From assembly GCF_036323735.1 (NCBI RefSeq), contig NC_086031.1, positions 39,013,725-39,077,724 of the forward strand: a DNA stretch of 64,000 nt, written 5' to 3'. Positions 1 to 11,310 of the stretch are shown here, one piece after another (position 1 is the first letter of the stretch; each line of letters starts with the position of its first letter). The notes beneath the pieces are model-generated. The model ran no database searches. It saw only the letters and a program-made list of their open reading frames with translations, and was not told the DNA's origin. Both the position numbers and the translations under genes were made by a program. This stretch comes from Rattus norvegicus (taxonomy: Eukaryota > Chordata > Mammalia > Rodentia > Muridae).

Positions 1-290
1 CTGTACATGTGGCCATGTTTGTGTGTATGCACTGAGCTGTATCTTGTATGTGGATGGTTGTGTATGGCTGTGGAAGCCACATGTCAACCTCATGTTGTTC
101 CTTAGTAGCTCTTGTCTAAGACACAGTCTCTCACTGGCCTAGAGCTCACCAAGTAGGCAAGGATGGCTGACCAGCAAGTCCCAGTTGCCTGTCCCCTGTC
201 TGCACTTTTCCAGTGCTGGGGTTACAAGTACATAATGTAGATTTTAGGGACATAAGCACTTTACTTACTGAGACATAGTTATACCAGCCA
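1..290 (-). repeat. B4-type SINE, partial
   Basis: On the minus strand this reads like a B4 element, the composite SINE made of an ID-like tRNA part and a B1-like 7SL part. The plus strand shows the reversed B1 core (cagtctctcactggcct) followed by a reversed ID-type end (gcactttacttactgagac). It is well diverged and cut by the window edge. Confidence 0.65.
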
Positions 291-719
291 GTTTATATTT
301 AAGTCCTAAAATTGAAGAAAATCCAGCATCCTTCCTCTTTAACATGATTATGTATTTCAAAGACTGTTGTTCTCAAAAATTCTTATCCACATCTCAGAAA
401 TAGGCTCTTTAGTCAAGATATTTCCAGCCATGTAAATGTTTCCTTATTTCCATACTTGCAAGCTACCTAATTCACCGTATCACTTCATGGCTTTCCTTGT
501 TAAAGGCTTTGTCTATGACGTTTGCAATAAAACCAAGTAATCATGCTGTCACCTCATGTTAGAAAAATGATCAATATGCTTATAATAATAATTTCAGGCT
601 CTTATAGTCTTTCCAAAAGTGTGAGGTCTGAGTTGTTTATGCTTGCCTGCTTTGTTTTATTATAAGTCCCTGATATCTAGGTAAGTCATTTGTCCTCACA
701 TATTTTGATCTCAGTGTTT
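291..719. other. Unassigned, AT-rich
   Basis: I see no recognisable repeat, exon or RNA gene here. An AATAAA at about 526 has no coding frame associated with it. Confidence 0.5.
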
Positions 720-1265
720 GTTTTTCCATGTGTGTGGTGTATAGGAGCTCATATATTTTTGCATACGTACGTGTGCAAAAGCCAGAGGTTAACACTGGGC
801 ATCTTCTTCTGTTGTTCTGCACCTTATTTTTAAAAATATTTCTCTACAGTTATTAAAGTATGTGTATAATGTGGGGAGGGGGAGTCAGTACACATGTATC
901 TTCAATGCTTGTGCCCAAGAATCCAGAAAGGGGACAAGATCCACTGGGGATGGAGTTACTGATGGTTGTGAATTACCCAATGTGGCTGCTTGGAACTGAA
1001 CGTGGGTCCTCTGAAAGAACAGTGTGCTCTATTAACCACTGAGCAATCTTCCTGGCTTCTCCCCTTTATTTCTTTAAGATAGTTGCTCTCACAGGACCTG
1101 GAGCTCACTAATCTGGAAAAACTAACTGGCCAGCCAAGTCCAGGGAGCTTCCTGTCTCTACCTTCTGAGCAATCCACACCACCATGGCAAGCTTTTCATA
1201 GGTGCCAGGGATTGGAACTCTATGCATGCATGCCAAGCACTTTACTAATTGAGCCATCTCTCGAT
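720..1265 (-). repeat. B4 SINE interrupted by a B3 SINE
   Basis: The first part of a reversed B4 (ending near 835 in ccttattttt) is followed by a complete-looking B3 and then by the rest of the B4 from about 1066 (ctttatttctttaagatag, through gagccatctctc). The two B4 parts match consecutive parts of one B4, so the B3 is the later insertion. Confidence 0.65.
845..1060 (-). repeat. B3/B2-type SINE nested in B4
   Basis: The reversed tRNA-derived head (cgtgggtcctctgaaagaac, then attaaccactgagcaatctt) and a reversed body near 930-990 identify a B3/B2 SINE on the minus strand. It lies between the halves of the B4 at 720-1265. Confidence 0.65.
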
Positions 1266-2193
1266 TGCTCTGCATTCTTTCGTAGTAGAAAGTCATATAA
1301 GGTAGAGATAGGCAGAGCCAGAAAATATAAGAAGACTTAGAAAATACCCTAAAATAAACAAGTGTTAGAGGGAACTATGGTTCTTAATAAGCAAGGTTGA
1401 GGGAAGCAAGATAATCAGAATTTAAAAAATTCTCATTTATGGTCATGATTCAAGTGGCAGAAACCTTACGTACGAGAGAAGGAATTTTATGAGCAGTAAC
1501 AAGCTATTTCTGAACTTGGGTTTTGATATGTGGTTCATGATAGCTGATTAGTTCAGGCTTGCAAGCAATTTGCCCTTGGAAGTCAGAATCATTTCTAAGT
1601 TCCCATAAGAATTTCATCCTTAATTTCCTAAGAAAGAAGTCATTTGCTGGAAAATCGAATGTATTAGAATCAAAGAAGGCAGGGAGTTCTGCATGAGACC
1701 TTGTCAAAGTTGATGTGTGAATACTGGTAAGTCTTTGTTCTGGTTGTTAAAACCTCTTCAAACACCTTGCATTGTGTTGAAGTGTGTGTTGAATGGGAAT
1801 TGAAGATACCAGAGCATAATGGAAAACCTACCTCAATGGGTCCCAGGGTACAGTCAAGCAACTGAAGCAGGGAGGGAAATACCTAACTAGTACCCTAATA
1901 AAGTTACTGCTCCCTGCCAATGGTTTGTAGTGGTCAGAGGCCATGCTGTTGTGCAAATGATCAAAGGACTCTGCACATGGGATGACAGCTTATAAGTCTG
2001 ATTTATGCCCAACAAATAAATAAAAGGAAAAGGAAACAACTAAACACATACCAAGCGAACAAAATATCAAAGAATAAAGAAAATATGGAGATTGAAAAAT
2101 AGCAACTGTAGAAAAAGTTACACGGTCATAGGACCTAGAAAGAAACCCACTGCTGCCAGTTTGTTGAACAGACAACATAGCAAACTGCTCGCT
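1266..2193. other. Unassigned
   Basis: There is no recognised repeat or coding exon. Several stop-bounded frames of about 60 codons occur, with no similarity I can name. Confidence 0.5.
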
Positions 2194-2460
2194 AGGGCCT
2201 GGAGAGACACCTCAGCAGTTTTTGCTGCCAAGGGTTGGGGATTTAGCTCAGCAGTAGAGCAAGCGCTAGGCCCTGGGTTCAGTCCCCAGCTCTGGAAAAA
2301 AGAAAAGAAAAAGAGTGTTTGCTGCCCTTGCAGAGGATCAGAGTCCCATTCTGAGCTCCCACAACAGGCAGCTCATAACAGTCTATGACTCCACTCCAGG
2401 GAATTCTGACTGTGCCTTCTGAATTCTGGGTACACACTGCCATGTGACATATGCACATGA
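2194..2460 (+). repeat. B3/B2-type SINE split by an ID element
   Basis: The head (gcctggagagacacctcagc) is followed after the ID insertion by the matching body (cttgcagaggatcagagtcc, gctcccacaacaggcagctc, ccagggaattctgactgtgc). The order is that of one B2/B3 element, so the ID at 2232 landed inside it. Confidence 0.6.
2218..2326 (+). mobile_element. ID SINE (BC1/tRNA-Ala derived)
   Basis: The core at 2232-2295 carries the ID A box (ggatttagctcagcagtaga) and B box (gggttcagtccccag) and ends in an A-rich tail at 2296-2312. It is flanked by a near-perfect 12-bp target duplication: gtttttgctgcc at 2218-2229 and gtgtttgctgcc at 2315-2326. ID elements are retroposed by L1 machinery and are especially numerous in rat. 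Confidence 0.85.
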
Positions 2461-2579
2461 TTTTAGTCCTTTTCTAAATACTTAGGTTTTTAACCTTTTA
2501 AGAAATTTTTGATGGAAATTTTTATTTTTGAGGGAATTTTTAGATTTACATCCTGGACATTAATCTTTGTCATGTCGTA

Positions 2580-3044
2580 GTCACGTTATTGATTGTTCTC
2601 CCTTTCCTGCTGACACCCTTTGTCCTAGTGACACCTCTTCCTTCATGCCTTTCCTATGTGTGGCCCACTGATTTTAATTAGAATTTTGCCCAAGAGTGGG
2701 TAGATAGTTATTTACTGGAGCAAGTTATTAATGGTTACACTGCAGGAAAAGAAACACACACACACACACAATGGGGAATGTTGGGTGGTTGGGGTGGGAG
2801 CTGCTATGAAGTTGTGTCTTCTGTACCCATGAACTCATGCAGCTGTGGTGTCTTCACAAGACTTACACAAGTTTAAGCCTATCAGCATTCTACGCTGCAT
2901 GCGGGAGAGGTTCATAAGGCCCCCACCCTCCCTGAGGAGCTCTTCATAGTTAATGGCTGATGGGGGAAGGAGGGTCACTCTCTTCAATAGTATAGCCAAT
3001 GATAAATTACCCATACTCTAATAAATAGCCTTATACCTGAGCTC

Positions 3045-3093
<49 letters not shown>

Positions 3094-3224
3094 GTAGTGA
3101 TTAAAGGGAAAAAAGAAAGGTTTGAAAAAGAGAGAGGGGGTAATGGGGCTAGCTGAGGTTGAGCAAAATTCACTATATACTTAGATGGAAGCAATTGTGA
3201 AGGAATTAAAAAATAAAAAAAAAG
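2580..3224 (+). mobile_element. Lx-type L1, 3' UTR fragment
   Basis: The order of blocks matches the old rodent L1 (Lx) 3' UTR in sense: aattttgcccaagagtggg near 2680, the block around 2830-2880 with catgaactcatgcagctgtg, caccctccctgaggagctct near 2925, ggctgatgggggaaggaggg, and an A-rich end at about 3210-3224. A short (CA)n lies at 2754-2770 and a (GA)n inside it. No ORF survives. Confidence 0.75.
3048..3088. repeat. (GA)n microsatellite
   Basis: About 20 uninterrupted GA units lie within the Lx 3' UTR. Confidence 0.95.
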
Positions 3225-3845
3225 TAGACCACCAGCAAGAATCTTAAGAACATTACTGAATTTAGAGATTGACAGAAATAAACAGAGATGACATATCCAA
3301 ATTCTTCTTCTTCATTCCTCTTCTTATTCATGTCCTGTTATCTCTTTCCTGGTATAACCTGTGTAAAAAAGATCATAATCAATGGAAAGACACCAAAACT
3401 CACAATTCAATGGTGTACAAATTACTTCTGAACTAAGATAGGAAATTCTCCAGGCACAGCAGCATTGGCAAAGGTGGCATGGCATGTGTTAAGTGCGAGG
3501 CATCAGCTCTCCAAGCTGACAAGTCTCAGTGGAGTGGCAGGAGCTGTGCCACATACACAATGTGGACTTGTCACCAAGTGCAAGAAGCTCATCCTTGCTA
3601 ATCCTGCAATTTTAGTGTATATGGGATGATTTAGTAAATCCTACTGTCCCCTTATATTTACTCCAGAGAATTTTGTTTGGTATGCTTGTTCAGCATCTAA
3701 AAGATACTGCTATAAAAGCACCCTCAAAATGTGCTTGACCAAACAAAATAAAGAATTTTGAAGACATCTAGAATCAGTCCATTTTTACATTTATTTTTGT
3801 TATCATTCATATCTCTCTTCATTATTTATTGAAGGGTGTACCTGT
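3225..3845. other. Unassigned, with AATAAA near 3747
   Basis: I recognise no repeat. The block at about 3450-3770 ends in AATAAA followed by an A/T-rich stretch, so a decayed processed pseudogene is possible, but no frame gives a protein I can name. Confidence 0.35.
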
Positions 3846-4176
3846 TGGTGTGTATGCATGAATATATGGGGGTGCACAGAGAAGCCAGAGATAGCTATCA
3901 AGTGTCTTCCTATATTGCTCTGCACATTTTTTAGGGACAGAGTCTCTCAATGAGCCTCAATCTCACCAATTAAGTTAGACTGGCTGGCCACAAACTCCAG
4001 GGATCCTCCTGTTTCTATCTCCACACCACTGGGACTACAAACCCATGTTGTGGCCTTCTTGGGACTTGACTACAAATCCATGCTGTGCCCTTCCTTTTAC
4101 CCAAGAGGCAGGGATTTGAACCCTTGTCCTCCAGCTCATACTGCAAGCACTTTATGAGTCATCTCCTCAAACCCCA
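3846..4176 (-). repeat. B4-type SINE
   Basis: The reversed B4 signature is clear: gacagagtctctcaatgagc, tagactggctggccacaaac, ccagggatcctcctgtttct, and a reversed ID-like end (gcaagcactttatgagtcat). A short internal duplication repeats the segment around gactacaaa(t/c)ccatg(t/c)tgtg at about 4035-4090. Confidence 0.75.
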
Positions 4177-4496
4177 CGTGCTTACTTTAAATAGCTGAAT
4201 GTTAGGTATCTAAGACAGACTAGGCTAGTGACTTGGGAATACTCTATTTGATATCATTAGATGTGTGTTGAGTCTTCTGCTGGATTATGTTAAGGTCTTG
4301 ACTTACTGTAGGCAATCCCACATACAGTGCCCTAATCTCCCATCAATCAGTATAAAGGATAAAGTAGCCATGAGATCTAGTATAAAAACCTTGGACCATG
4401 ATTCCCACTGGTCAAGTATGAGGACTCTTATTTATATTTAAAAGAAACTCTGCAGACCCATGAGGGAGAAAATACATAATTAAAATACTACTATTG
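4177..4496. other. Unassigned
   Basis: No recognised repeat or gene is visible. Confidence 0.5.
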
Positions 4497-4662
4497 CAGC
4501 TGAAACTGTAGCTCATTTGGGAGAGTGCCTTCCTAGTATGCCTGAAGCCCTGGTTTCAGTTCTGAGCACCCTATAAACTGGAAGTGACAGTGTATATGTG
4601 TAATCCACTGGGAAGTTGAAATAGATGGATCATAAGACCTGTCTCAAAGAAAAAGAGAAATT
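4497..4662 (+). repeat. ID-B1 composite SINE
   Basis: An ID-like head (gtagctcatttgggagagtg, ccctggtttcagttctgagc) is joined to a short B1-like body and ends in gacctgtctcaaagaaaaag. It is strongly diverged. Confidence 0.6.
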
Positions 4663-4667
4663 AATCA

Positions 4668-4837
4668 GGAGCCAGGAAGTTGGCCAAGTGGTAAAGTCCT
4701 TGCTGTGGAAGAATGAGGACCTGAGATCAGATCCCCAATACACCTTTAACCCCAACATTATTGGAGCTAACCTGGTCTACACAGTGAGTTCCAGGACAGC
4801 TAGGGCTACATAGAGAAACCCTGTCTCAAAAGCAGCA
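4668..4837 (+). repeat. ID-B1/B4-like SINE
   Basis: The head is ccaagtggtaaagtccttgc; the tail is B1-like: gtctacacagtgagttccag then agaaaccctgtctcaaaa. It lies in tandem behind a related SINE. Confidence 0.65.
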
Positions 4838-5124
4838 TTACATACACACACCACAGGAACACAAACTCAAACACTTGGCAAAACAACCACTATTCTGACT
4901 TCCATGGTATTTTTAAATAAATTCGTTGGGTTTGAAAAGCACTCATTACCAGGTAACATTACCTAAATACAAGATCAAAAAAAAAAAATCACATCTATCG
5001 GTCTAACTTGACTACGTGGACAAGCTTAATTCATGTAATTTGGCCCAAATGTGCAACTCAGAAAGCTCTGAAGGAGCTAAGTGTGGGAGGAGGTACATGT
5101 GTATATGAAACACCTGAGTCTGTA

Positions 5125-5127
<3 letters not shown>

Positions 5128-5171
<44 letters not shown>
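5128..5171. repeat. (TG)n microsatellite
   Basis: About 22 uninterrupted GT units sit at the distal end of the minus-strand B4 that follows. Confidence 0.95.
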
Positions 5172-5173
<2 letters not shown>

Positions 5174-5487
5174 ACATGTTCATGTGGGTTGGTAGATGAG
5201 TATGTGCAAATTGTGTTTGTGTGTGCATACACACATGTATGCCAGAGACAACCTCAGTTATTCTTCAGGCACCATTAACCTTTTTGTTTAAGACAGGGTC
5301 TCTCATTGTCCTGGAATTTTGCTAAGTAGACTAAACTAGCTGGCCAGGAAACTACCAAGCATCTTCCCGTCTTTACCTTACATCTCATGCCTGGCTTTTT
5401 ATGTTTGTTTTGGGAGAATCAAACCCATGTTTGCCCTCACACTTGCAGAGCAAATGCTTTGTCAACTGAACCATCTCTACAGCCCCA
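5172..5487 (-). repeat. B4-type SINE
   Basis: Reversed B4 blocks are aagacagggtctctcattgt, aactagctggccaggaaact and the end tcaactgaaccatctctaca. The TG repeat at 5128 lies at its A-rich/CA-rich 3' end, a usual place for microsatellite growth. Confidence 0.75.
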
Positions 5488-6628
5488 AAGCTCAGATGTA
5501 AATCAAGAAGATTTGAGCTCAAATTCTGCTTGCTTTGTGCTCTAATCTTCCATCACCCCAAGTGCTCATGGGTGAGATTATGACATCGCCTGAATATGTG
5601 GTATATGATCACAAAGGTTTCTGGTAGGAAGAACAGTAGAGTTGGTACAATGGAGGGTAACTCCTGAAACTCACTTGTCTACCAAGGTGGGAGTGTGGTA
5701 TCTTTGGTGCTCTAAGGTGAGCAAGAATTTATTTTATACTCTTTCTCACAATATAATTATGACAATGAGTAAGAACATGCGGGTTTCATACTGCAAAGTT
5801 TCCAATTCAGTAACAACAACAAAATGGGCAATAACTAATTGAAATAACTAATTGGGCCATATGAAATCACTAATACCCAACTCTTTAGGATAGTCAAAAA
5901 ATGATTACTCTGATACAGTCTAGAACTGTTGAGTTTGATTTCTTATCAGTTAAAGAATTAAAAGGCAGGAAAAAGTCTTGAGGGAAACTAGTAACTGCAG
6001 AGAAATCCTAAATATAATGGACAACAGCAGACAGAATCAACAACTGAAGAAAGGTGTGTATTAGGGTTGAGGAACCACACATATGCGTTAGGCATATGTG
6101 CTGACCCTCAGCTTTGCTGAGACGACTCTGAAAACCAAAACCAATCCAGTCTCTCCTTCAGGGCTGGAGTGTTTTAAGTCTCTAAAGGGCTTTTCCTCCC
6201 CTAATTTAGGATTGGTCAGCTTAAAGAAAGAAGGTATGACTGACTGGCCCACAACTTTATGAGCCTGTGCTGACCTAAGTCTAGAATTTGCTGAGCTGGT
6301 CCATCAGCAGGGCGACTGCCAGGGGGGAGCAAAAGCCTACAAGGCCTTTGTCCTAAGCTGCCAGGCTTTTGTCTCTAGTCAGGAGGGTGAGGAAGTGGAC
6401 CATCATGGAAATTTATTGCCTTTCTTGACTAACCACAGCCCCTGTCTCTGTCTGCCTACCAGAAATCTATCTCTTAGTCTCTCAACAGCATGTAATTCCA
6501 ATATAATATAATTTAATCTTGAAATCCCAGTATGATGAAAACAGTCAATTTTCTCCCTCAAATTACTCGGGGTTTTTTTTGTAAGATACCATTAAAAATA
6601 CATTTTTTCTTTCAATAAAAATCCCAAG
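5488..6628. other. Unassigned
   Basis: No repeat family or exon is recognised. The stretch at about 6055-6475 is less AT-rich and could be an old LTR, but I cannot place it. A small direct repeat (ataactaattg) occurs twice near 5830-5850. Confidence 0.4.
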
Positions 6629-6680
6629 GACGTCACCGGAAGTCCTGCTGTGATCGTCTCTGAGTGGTGATTGGATAAGA
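6629..6680 (+). promoter_or_regulatory. Candidate TATA-less promoter / 5' leader
   Basis: Within about 50 bases there is a CRE half-site (gacgtcac, 6629-6636), an overlapping ETS core (ccggaagt, 6636-6643) and an inverted CCAAT box (attgg, 6670-6674), with several CpGs in otherwise CpG-poor DNA. This set is typical of housekeeping-type mammalian promoters. A function as a promoter is inferred; the motifs are directly visible. Confidence 0.35.
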
Positions 6681-6742
6681 ATGGAGGCAGCAGCTGCGAG
6701 GTTTGATGGGAAACTCATAGTAGAAAATGAGCCGGGAGGAGG
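6681..6742 (+). CDS. Candidate first coding exon, unidentified gene
   Basis: An ATG at 6681 is in strong initiation context (A at -3, G at +4). The frame begins MEAAAARFDGKLIVENEP and runs 20 codons plus two bases to a plausible donor, AGG|GTATGT, at 6742/6743. Past the donor the frame soon meets a stop at about 6780, as expected for an intron. I do not recognise the protein and found no convincing exon 2. It could be chance, an old gene copy, or a true first exon; the adjoining promoter-like motifs favour the last. Confidence 0.3.
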
Positions 6743-7750
6743 GTATGTCTTGTTCTATTACAAGTCTCAGCTTTCCTTTTAGAGCAGAGCCTGTCTCCTT
6801 GATTTTAGTGGTGACCAGAAGTGCCCCTAATCAGGTGTTAATGTGGCTCACAGACTCCACCAGGTGCTTAAACAGTCACAGACCCTCTGTGTTTGCTAAT
6901 GGATGGCTCTGCATTTTCTTCCCTCACAGCCATCATATAAACGAGAACCAGCCATGGAGGGCATAAAAATAATGAATGGTCTAAACCACACTGTTAGTAC
7001 TATGTTGCCAACCAGATGAGGTATCAATCTAAGCTAATTACTAATTTCATATTCACACTTTGTCTAATAGTTAAAAGGATGAATGGATCTTTTGGACTCT
7101 GATTGCATTTCTACACCCATGTTTTTAATTCTCACAGGAGAGCATGTCTCCACAGAATGGACACCCCAACCTGCTCTCTCTGGGGAGCTGGGCTAAGTGG
7201 AAGATTGAATGCAGGGGTTAGGTTTACCAGCGACAACTCCTCATCCTCATCGAAGAGAAGAAAAATAGGGAAGGGGGACTCATTTAAAAGAATTTGCTGT
7301 CAAGCCCCGATGGTCTGAGTGCCATCCCTGGCTATCTACATGGTGTAAGACCAACTGCTGTGTGTTCTCCTCTGAACTTCACATGTGTATCATATGTGCA
7401 TCATATATGCCTATACATGTGACAATAGTAAGACCTTTAGAGAGCTTATTACAAGAGGAAAAGTCCCCTTGAGAATGAGCCTTGCATAATGAGTTGAGGA
7501 AAAAGCCCCAACACTCCCTCAAGAGGCCCATGAAGTAACAGGTCTGGCAGAGGTGAAAATAGCCTAAAGTGACACCCCAGAGAAATGGTAATTTCCCTCA
7601 GGAATCTTAGACTGGGAGAAGAAAAAGGGCACCAACCATAGAAAGCCCAATGGGGCTCAGGGGCTAGAGGTAAGCACCTGGGAAACGCTGAGGGCATTTG
7701 CTATTGAGGTACTGTCTCCAGGGAGGTGGTAATAAAACCAGTATAACCAA
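6743..7750. other. Unassigned; possible intron
   Basis: No repeat is recognised until about 7750. The frame at 7230-7316 contains a serine run and a basic stretch but lacks a strong splice acceptor, so I do not call it an exon. Confidence 0.4.
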
Positions 7751-7751
7751 A

Positions 7752-7800
7752 AACTTGAAGAGGAAAGGGATTATTTAGTTTACAATTCTAAGCTGCAGAG
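7752..7800 (-). repeat. Short MaLR-like LTR fragment
   Basis: The stretch gattatttagtttacaattc resembles the end region of the rodent LTR family found elsewhere in the window. It is a weak call. Confidence 0.3.
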
Positions 7801-7805
7801 TCTAG

Positions 7806-7922
7806 CTGGACATGGTGGCACAAGCCTTTAATCCCAGGACTCAGAAGGCAGAGGCAGGAGGCAAGGCCACCTGATCTACAGTAATAAGTTCCAGGCCAGC
7901 CAGGGCAATGCAGAGACTGTAT
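7806..7922 (+). repeat. B1 SINE
   Basis: The 7SL-derived B1 is clear: ctggacatggtggcacaagc, ctttaatcccaggactcaga, ggcagaggcaggaggcaa, ttccaggccagccagggcaa. Its A-rich tail runs into the homopurine tract. Confidence 0.85.
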
Positions 7923-7944
7923 AATCCATAATAATAATAGTGAT

Positions 7945-8236
<292 letters not shown>

Positions 8237-8280
8237 TTTATTTTCATGTTGCTTTATCATAGACAGAAATTAAACTAAGA
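8237..8280 (+). repeat. Short MaLR-like LTR end
   Basis: The stretch tttcatgttgctttatcata, ending aactaagaca, resembles the 3' end of the rodent MaLR-like LTRs at 19.5 and 31.4 kb. Confidence 0.35.
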
Positions 8281-8635
8281 CAAATTAAAGTAAACAAGGG
8301 GATCAGAAAATGAACAAACCCGTCACAGGAATTAATAGAGAAAACTTACCCATCCTTAGGACTGAACAATCCCAGAGAAAGGTCAAGGATCCAATGTAAG
8401 AAATTGGAAAGAAACATATTTCATTAGAAACCAAAGACAGCACAACCTTTTCAAAAAAGAAACATCTGGAAGTGTGGAATTGAAAAGGAGGGAAGAGTCT
8501 TGAATTTCAGAACAATTCATTTTCAATTATTTTATAAGTGGGGAGGAGGAAAAACCTGTTTAAAGTGTCTTCCCTAGTAAAAACAGATAATTTTTAAAAC
8601 AATAAAAATTACTCTTTTTATTATTTTAATTATGT
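8281..8635. other. Unassigned
   Basis: I see nothing recognisable apart from AT-rich runs near 8590. Confidence 0.5.
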
Positions 8636-8835
8636 GTGTGTGTGTGTGTATGTCTATGTGTAGATATGCGCACATGAGTGTGGGTACCTTTAGAGGCCAG
8701 AGGTGTTGTATCCTTCTGAAGTGGGTTACGGGCAGCTATAAGTTGTCCAATGTGGGGGATGGGCATTAAACTCCGGTCTTCTGGAAAAGCAGCACATGCT
8801 TTTCATCACTAAGCTATCTTTCCTATCCCCCAAAC
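8636..8835 (-). repeat. B3-type SINE
   Basis: A short (TG)n at 8632-8650 leads into reversed B3 blocks: ctttagaggccagaggtgtt, ggtcttctggaaaagcagca and a decayed reversed head near 8810. Confidence 0.7.
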
Positions 8836-9308
8836 ACCTTATTCTAATTAAGGCACAATTAAAAAAACATAACACAGCTAATTCAAGGAAGCCATGCAAA
8901 CACTTGTACCATCCCAAATTCTATCCATCTCAGTGAACTGATAGAACAGCTATTTTGAAACCATGGAGTCTCACTTAGACTTTTACATTTCCAGTATTAA
9001 TTGTTTTTATTCACTTATCCACTACAAAGGGAAGGGGCTATGGTGGACACACTTAGCTCTGTAGCCTCTCTCCCCACTCATGTTGTCTGCTTTCTGTCCT
9101 TCCTCATCAACTAGCATCGCCCTCTTCATTTCCTTCCTAATGTTCCTATATTACACACACATTTATATATGATGACATCTTAATAACTGGGTATGAAATT
9201 AGTTAAAAAGGTCATCACAAGAGAAATAACCCTTAGATATATCATGGAGAAGACTACTATGCACCACTAGAATAAAAAGATGTTAAAGATTAGTCCTTCC
9301 CTGAAACA
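8836..9308. other. Unassigned
   Basis: No recognised element is present. Confidence 0.5.
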
Positions 9309-9540
9309 AGCCGCTGGGCAGGGGTAGCTCAGTTGGCAAAGTGCTTGCTTTGCAAGAACATGCATCCCAGTGTCATCTCCAGGTTCCACATAAAAAGCCA
9401 GGTGTAGCAGCAGTGCGCATTTGTAATCCCAGAGCTTGAGAGGCAGAGATAAAAGGATCCCTGGGACTCGTTGGATAGACAATCTAGCCTAATTGGTAAG
9501 ATCCAAGTCAATGAGGGAGGTAGATAGCATGTCTAAGGAT
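9309..9540 (+). repeat. B4-type SINE
   Basis: The element reads in sense: ggtagctcagttggcaaagt, gcttgctttgcaagaacatg, gtaatcccagagcttgagag, aaaggatccctgggactcg. Its 3' end merges with the CT/CA repeat that follows. Confidence 0.8.
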
Positions 9541-9552
9541 AATAACCGAAAT

Positions 9553-10105
<553 letters not shown>

Positions 10106-10285
10106 GGGCCGGGGAGTGTTTAATGTGCAAGCATGAGGACCTTAGTTCAATCCCCAGAACCCAGTTTAAGAAATGAGCATGGTATTACTTCTCATCCCAG
10201 TACAGGGGAGACAGAGACAGTCAGTTACCAACAATAAGGGGAAAGTACCAGGTAAAAGTGAGAGTGACTGTCTCAAAACATAAGA
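10106..10285 (+). repeat. B4-type SINE
   Basis: The head (gtgcaagcatgaggacctta, gttcaatccccagaaccca) and the later gtgactgtctcaaaacataa fit a B4 in sense. Confidence 0.7.
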
Positions 10286-10314
10286 TGGGAGCTGAATTTA
10301 CTTCATTGGTTGTA

Positions 10315-10640
10315 TGGTGAGGTATCCACCAGAGAAGACTATTCAGACATGGTCTCATGCCAAGAGGGAGTCTTTCTTAGCAGCTGGCAACTAACTACAC
10401 TGAGTGTTTGGGACCTCAGAACAGTCCAGAGCCATTTGCTGGGTGGGCATTTAAGCACAACAACTGTTTCTTGGGTTGACACATCCCAGCAAGAACAGTT
10501 AGCCAGAGGAAGAAATACAGAACCAAAAAAGCAAGGTTATTTCATTTAGAGACTTTCCAAGACTGTGGACTTTGATGGATTAGGACTTTGTTCTCATTTT
10601 GGCGAGCATTGCTGTCTTGGTGCTGAGTTTTAAGGCATCA
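10315..10640 (-). repeat. ERV1 LTR (3' LTR of the relic)
   Basis: On the plus strand it starts tggtgaggtatccaccagag and ends aaggcatca, giving TG...CA ends. It aligns along its length with the solo LTR at 36194-36527; shared blocks include tatccaccaga, gattagg and cattttggc. It lies just downstream of env in the sense direction, as a 3' LTR should. Confidence 0.7.
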
Positions 10641-10789
10641 GTTGTGCCAGGGTCTGTGTGCCTGTGACACTGTCCACTGGTCCTATGGCCATGCATCAAA
10701 TAGTGTATTCATCTGGGGCCAGAGGGCTACATCATCTCCTCAGCAAGAGTACATAGCTAAGAAGGCCTTTGAGCAAGCACTGCCCTATA

Positions 10790-11310
10790 CTGAGAGCTAG
10801 GAGTAAAGATTATTGGTCCAGCCATGACCAGAAGTAGAATAGTTAGCTACGGAGACCAGGAGAACAAAGATCTCTACCAGTTGTTAGATTCTTGATATCT
10901 CTGTTTTCTTTCCTGAAGGTTATGGCTTTTGTTTTGTTTGAGACAGGAATTCTTTGTGTAGCCCTGGCTGTCCTAGAACTGGCCTTGCAACCTTAGTGAT
11001 CTGCCTGCCTCTGCCTCCAGAGTGCTAAAATTAAAGGTGTAGGCCCTGCCCTGAAGGTTATTTTTGACTATGGCTATTTTTTCTTCCAATTATCTTGACT
11101 GGTTAGCATAGAAGCAAGAGTTTTCTCCCTGTGCCATACAGAGACCTCCTTGTCTCATAAACAGGAAATCTAATCCTCTTCTATTCTGGAAAACAACCTC
11201 AGCTAAGGAATCTAACCTGGCTTCTAGACAACAAGGCTTCCAGAGTTCCTTAAACTGAAAAATTTTATCCCCCATAAAGAGGAATGAAGTTTCAAATGCA
11301 ATGGAGCTCA
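10790..11310 (-). pseudogene. env: ERV env, transmembrane (TM) fragment
   Basis: The minus strand encodes the immunosuppressive-domain motif QNRRGLD (about 11165-11189), followed by a glycine and a cysteine-containing loop in which the first Cys of the usual CX6CC pair is replaced by Ser. Membrane-anchor-like residues continue in other frames below 11050, beyond the B1 insertion. In the family, TM drives membrane fusion; this copy is broken by stops and frameshifts and cannot be functional as it stands. Confidence 0.75.
10912..11061 (-). mobile_element. B1 SINE inserted in ERV env
   Basis: The reversed B1 (gtagccctggctgtcctaga, ctgcctctgcctccagagtg) is bounded by a perfect 12-bp target duplication, cctgaaggttat, at 10912-10923 and 11050-11061. 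It postdates the ERV. Confidence 0.9.

Noticed and set aside
7103..7318. Possible exon 2 of the candidate gene, with a serine run and basic residues
   Set aside because: The acceptor has a poor polypyrimidine tract and no clear donor follows.
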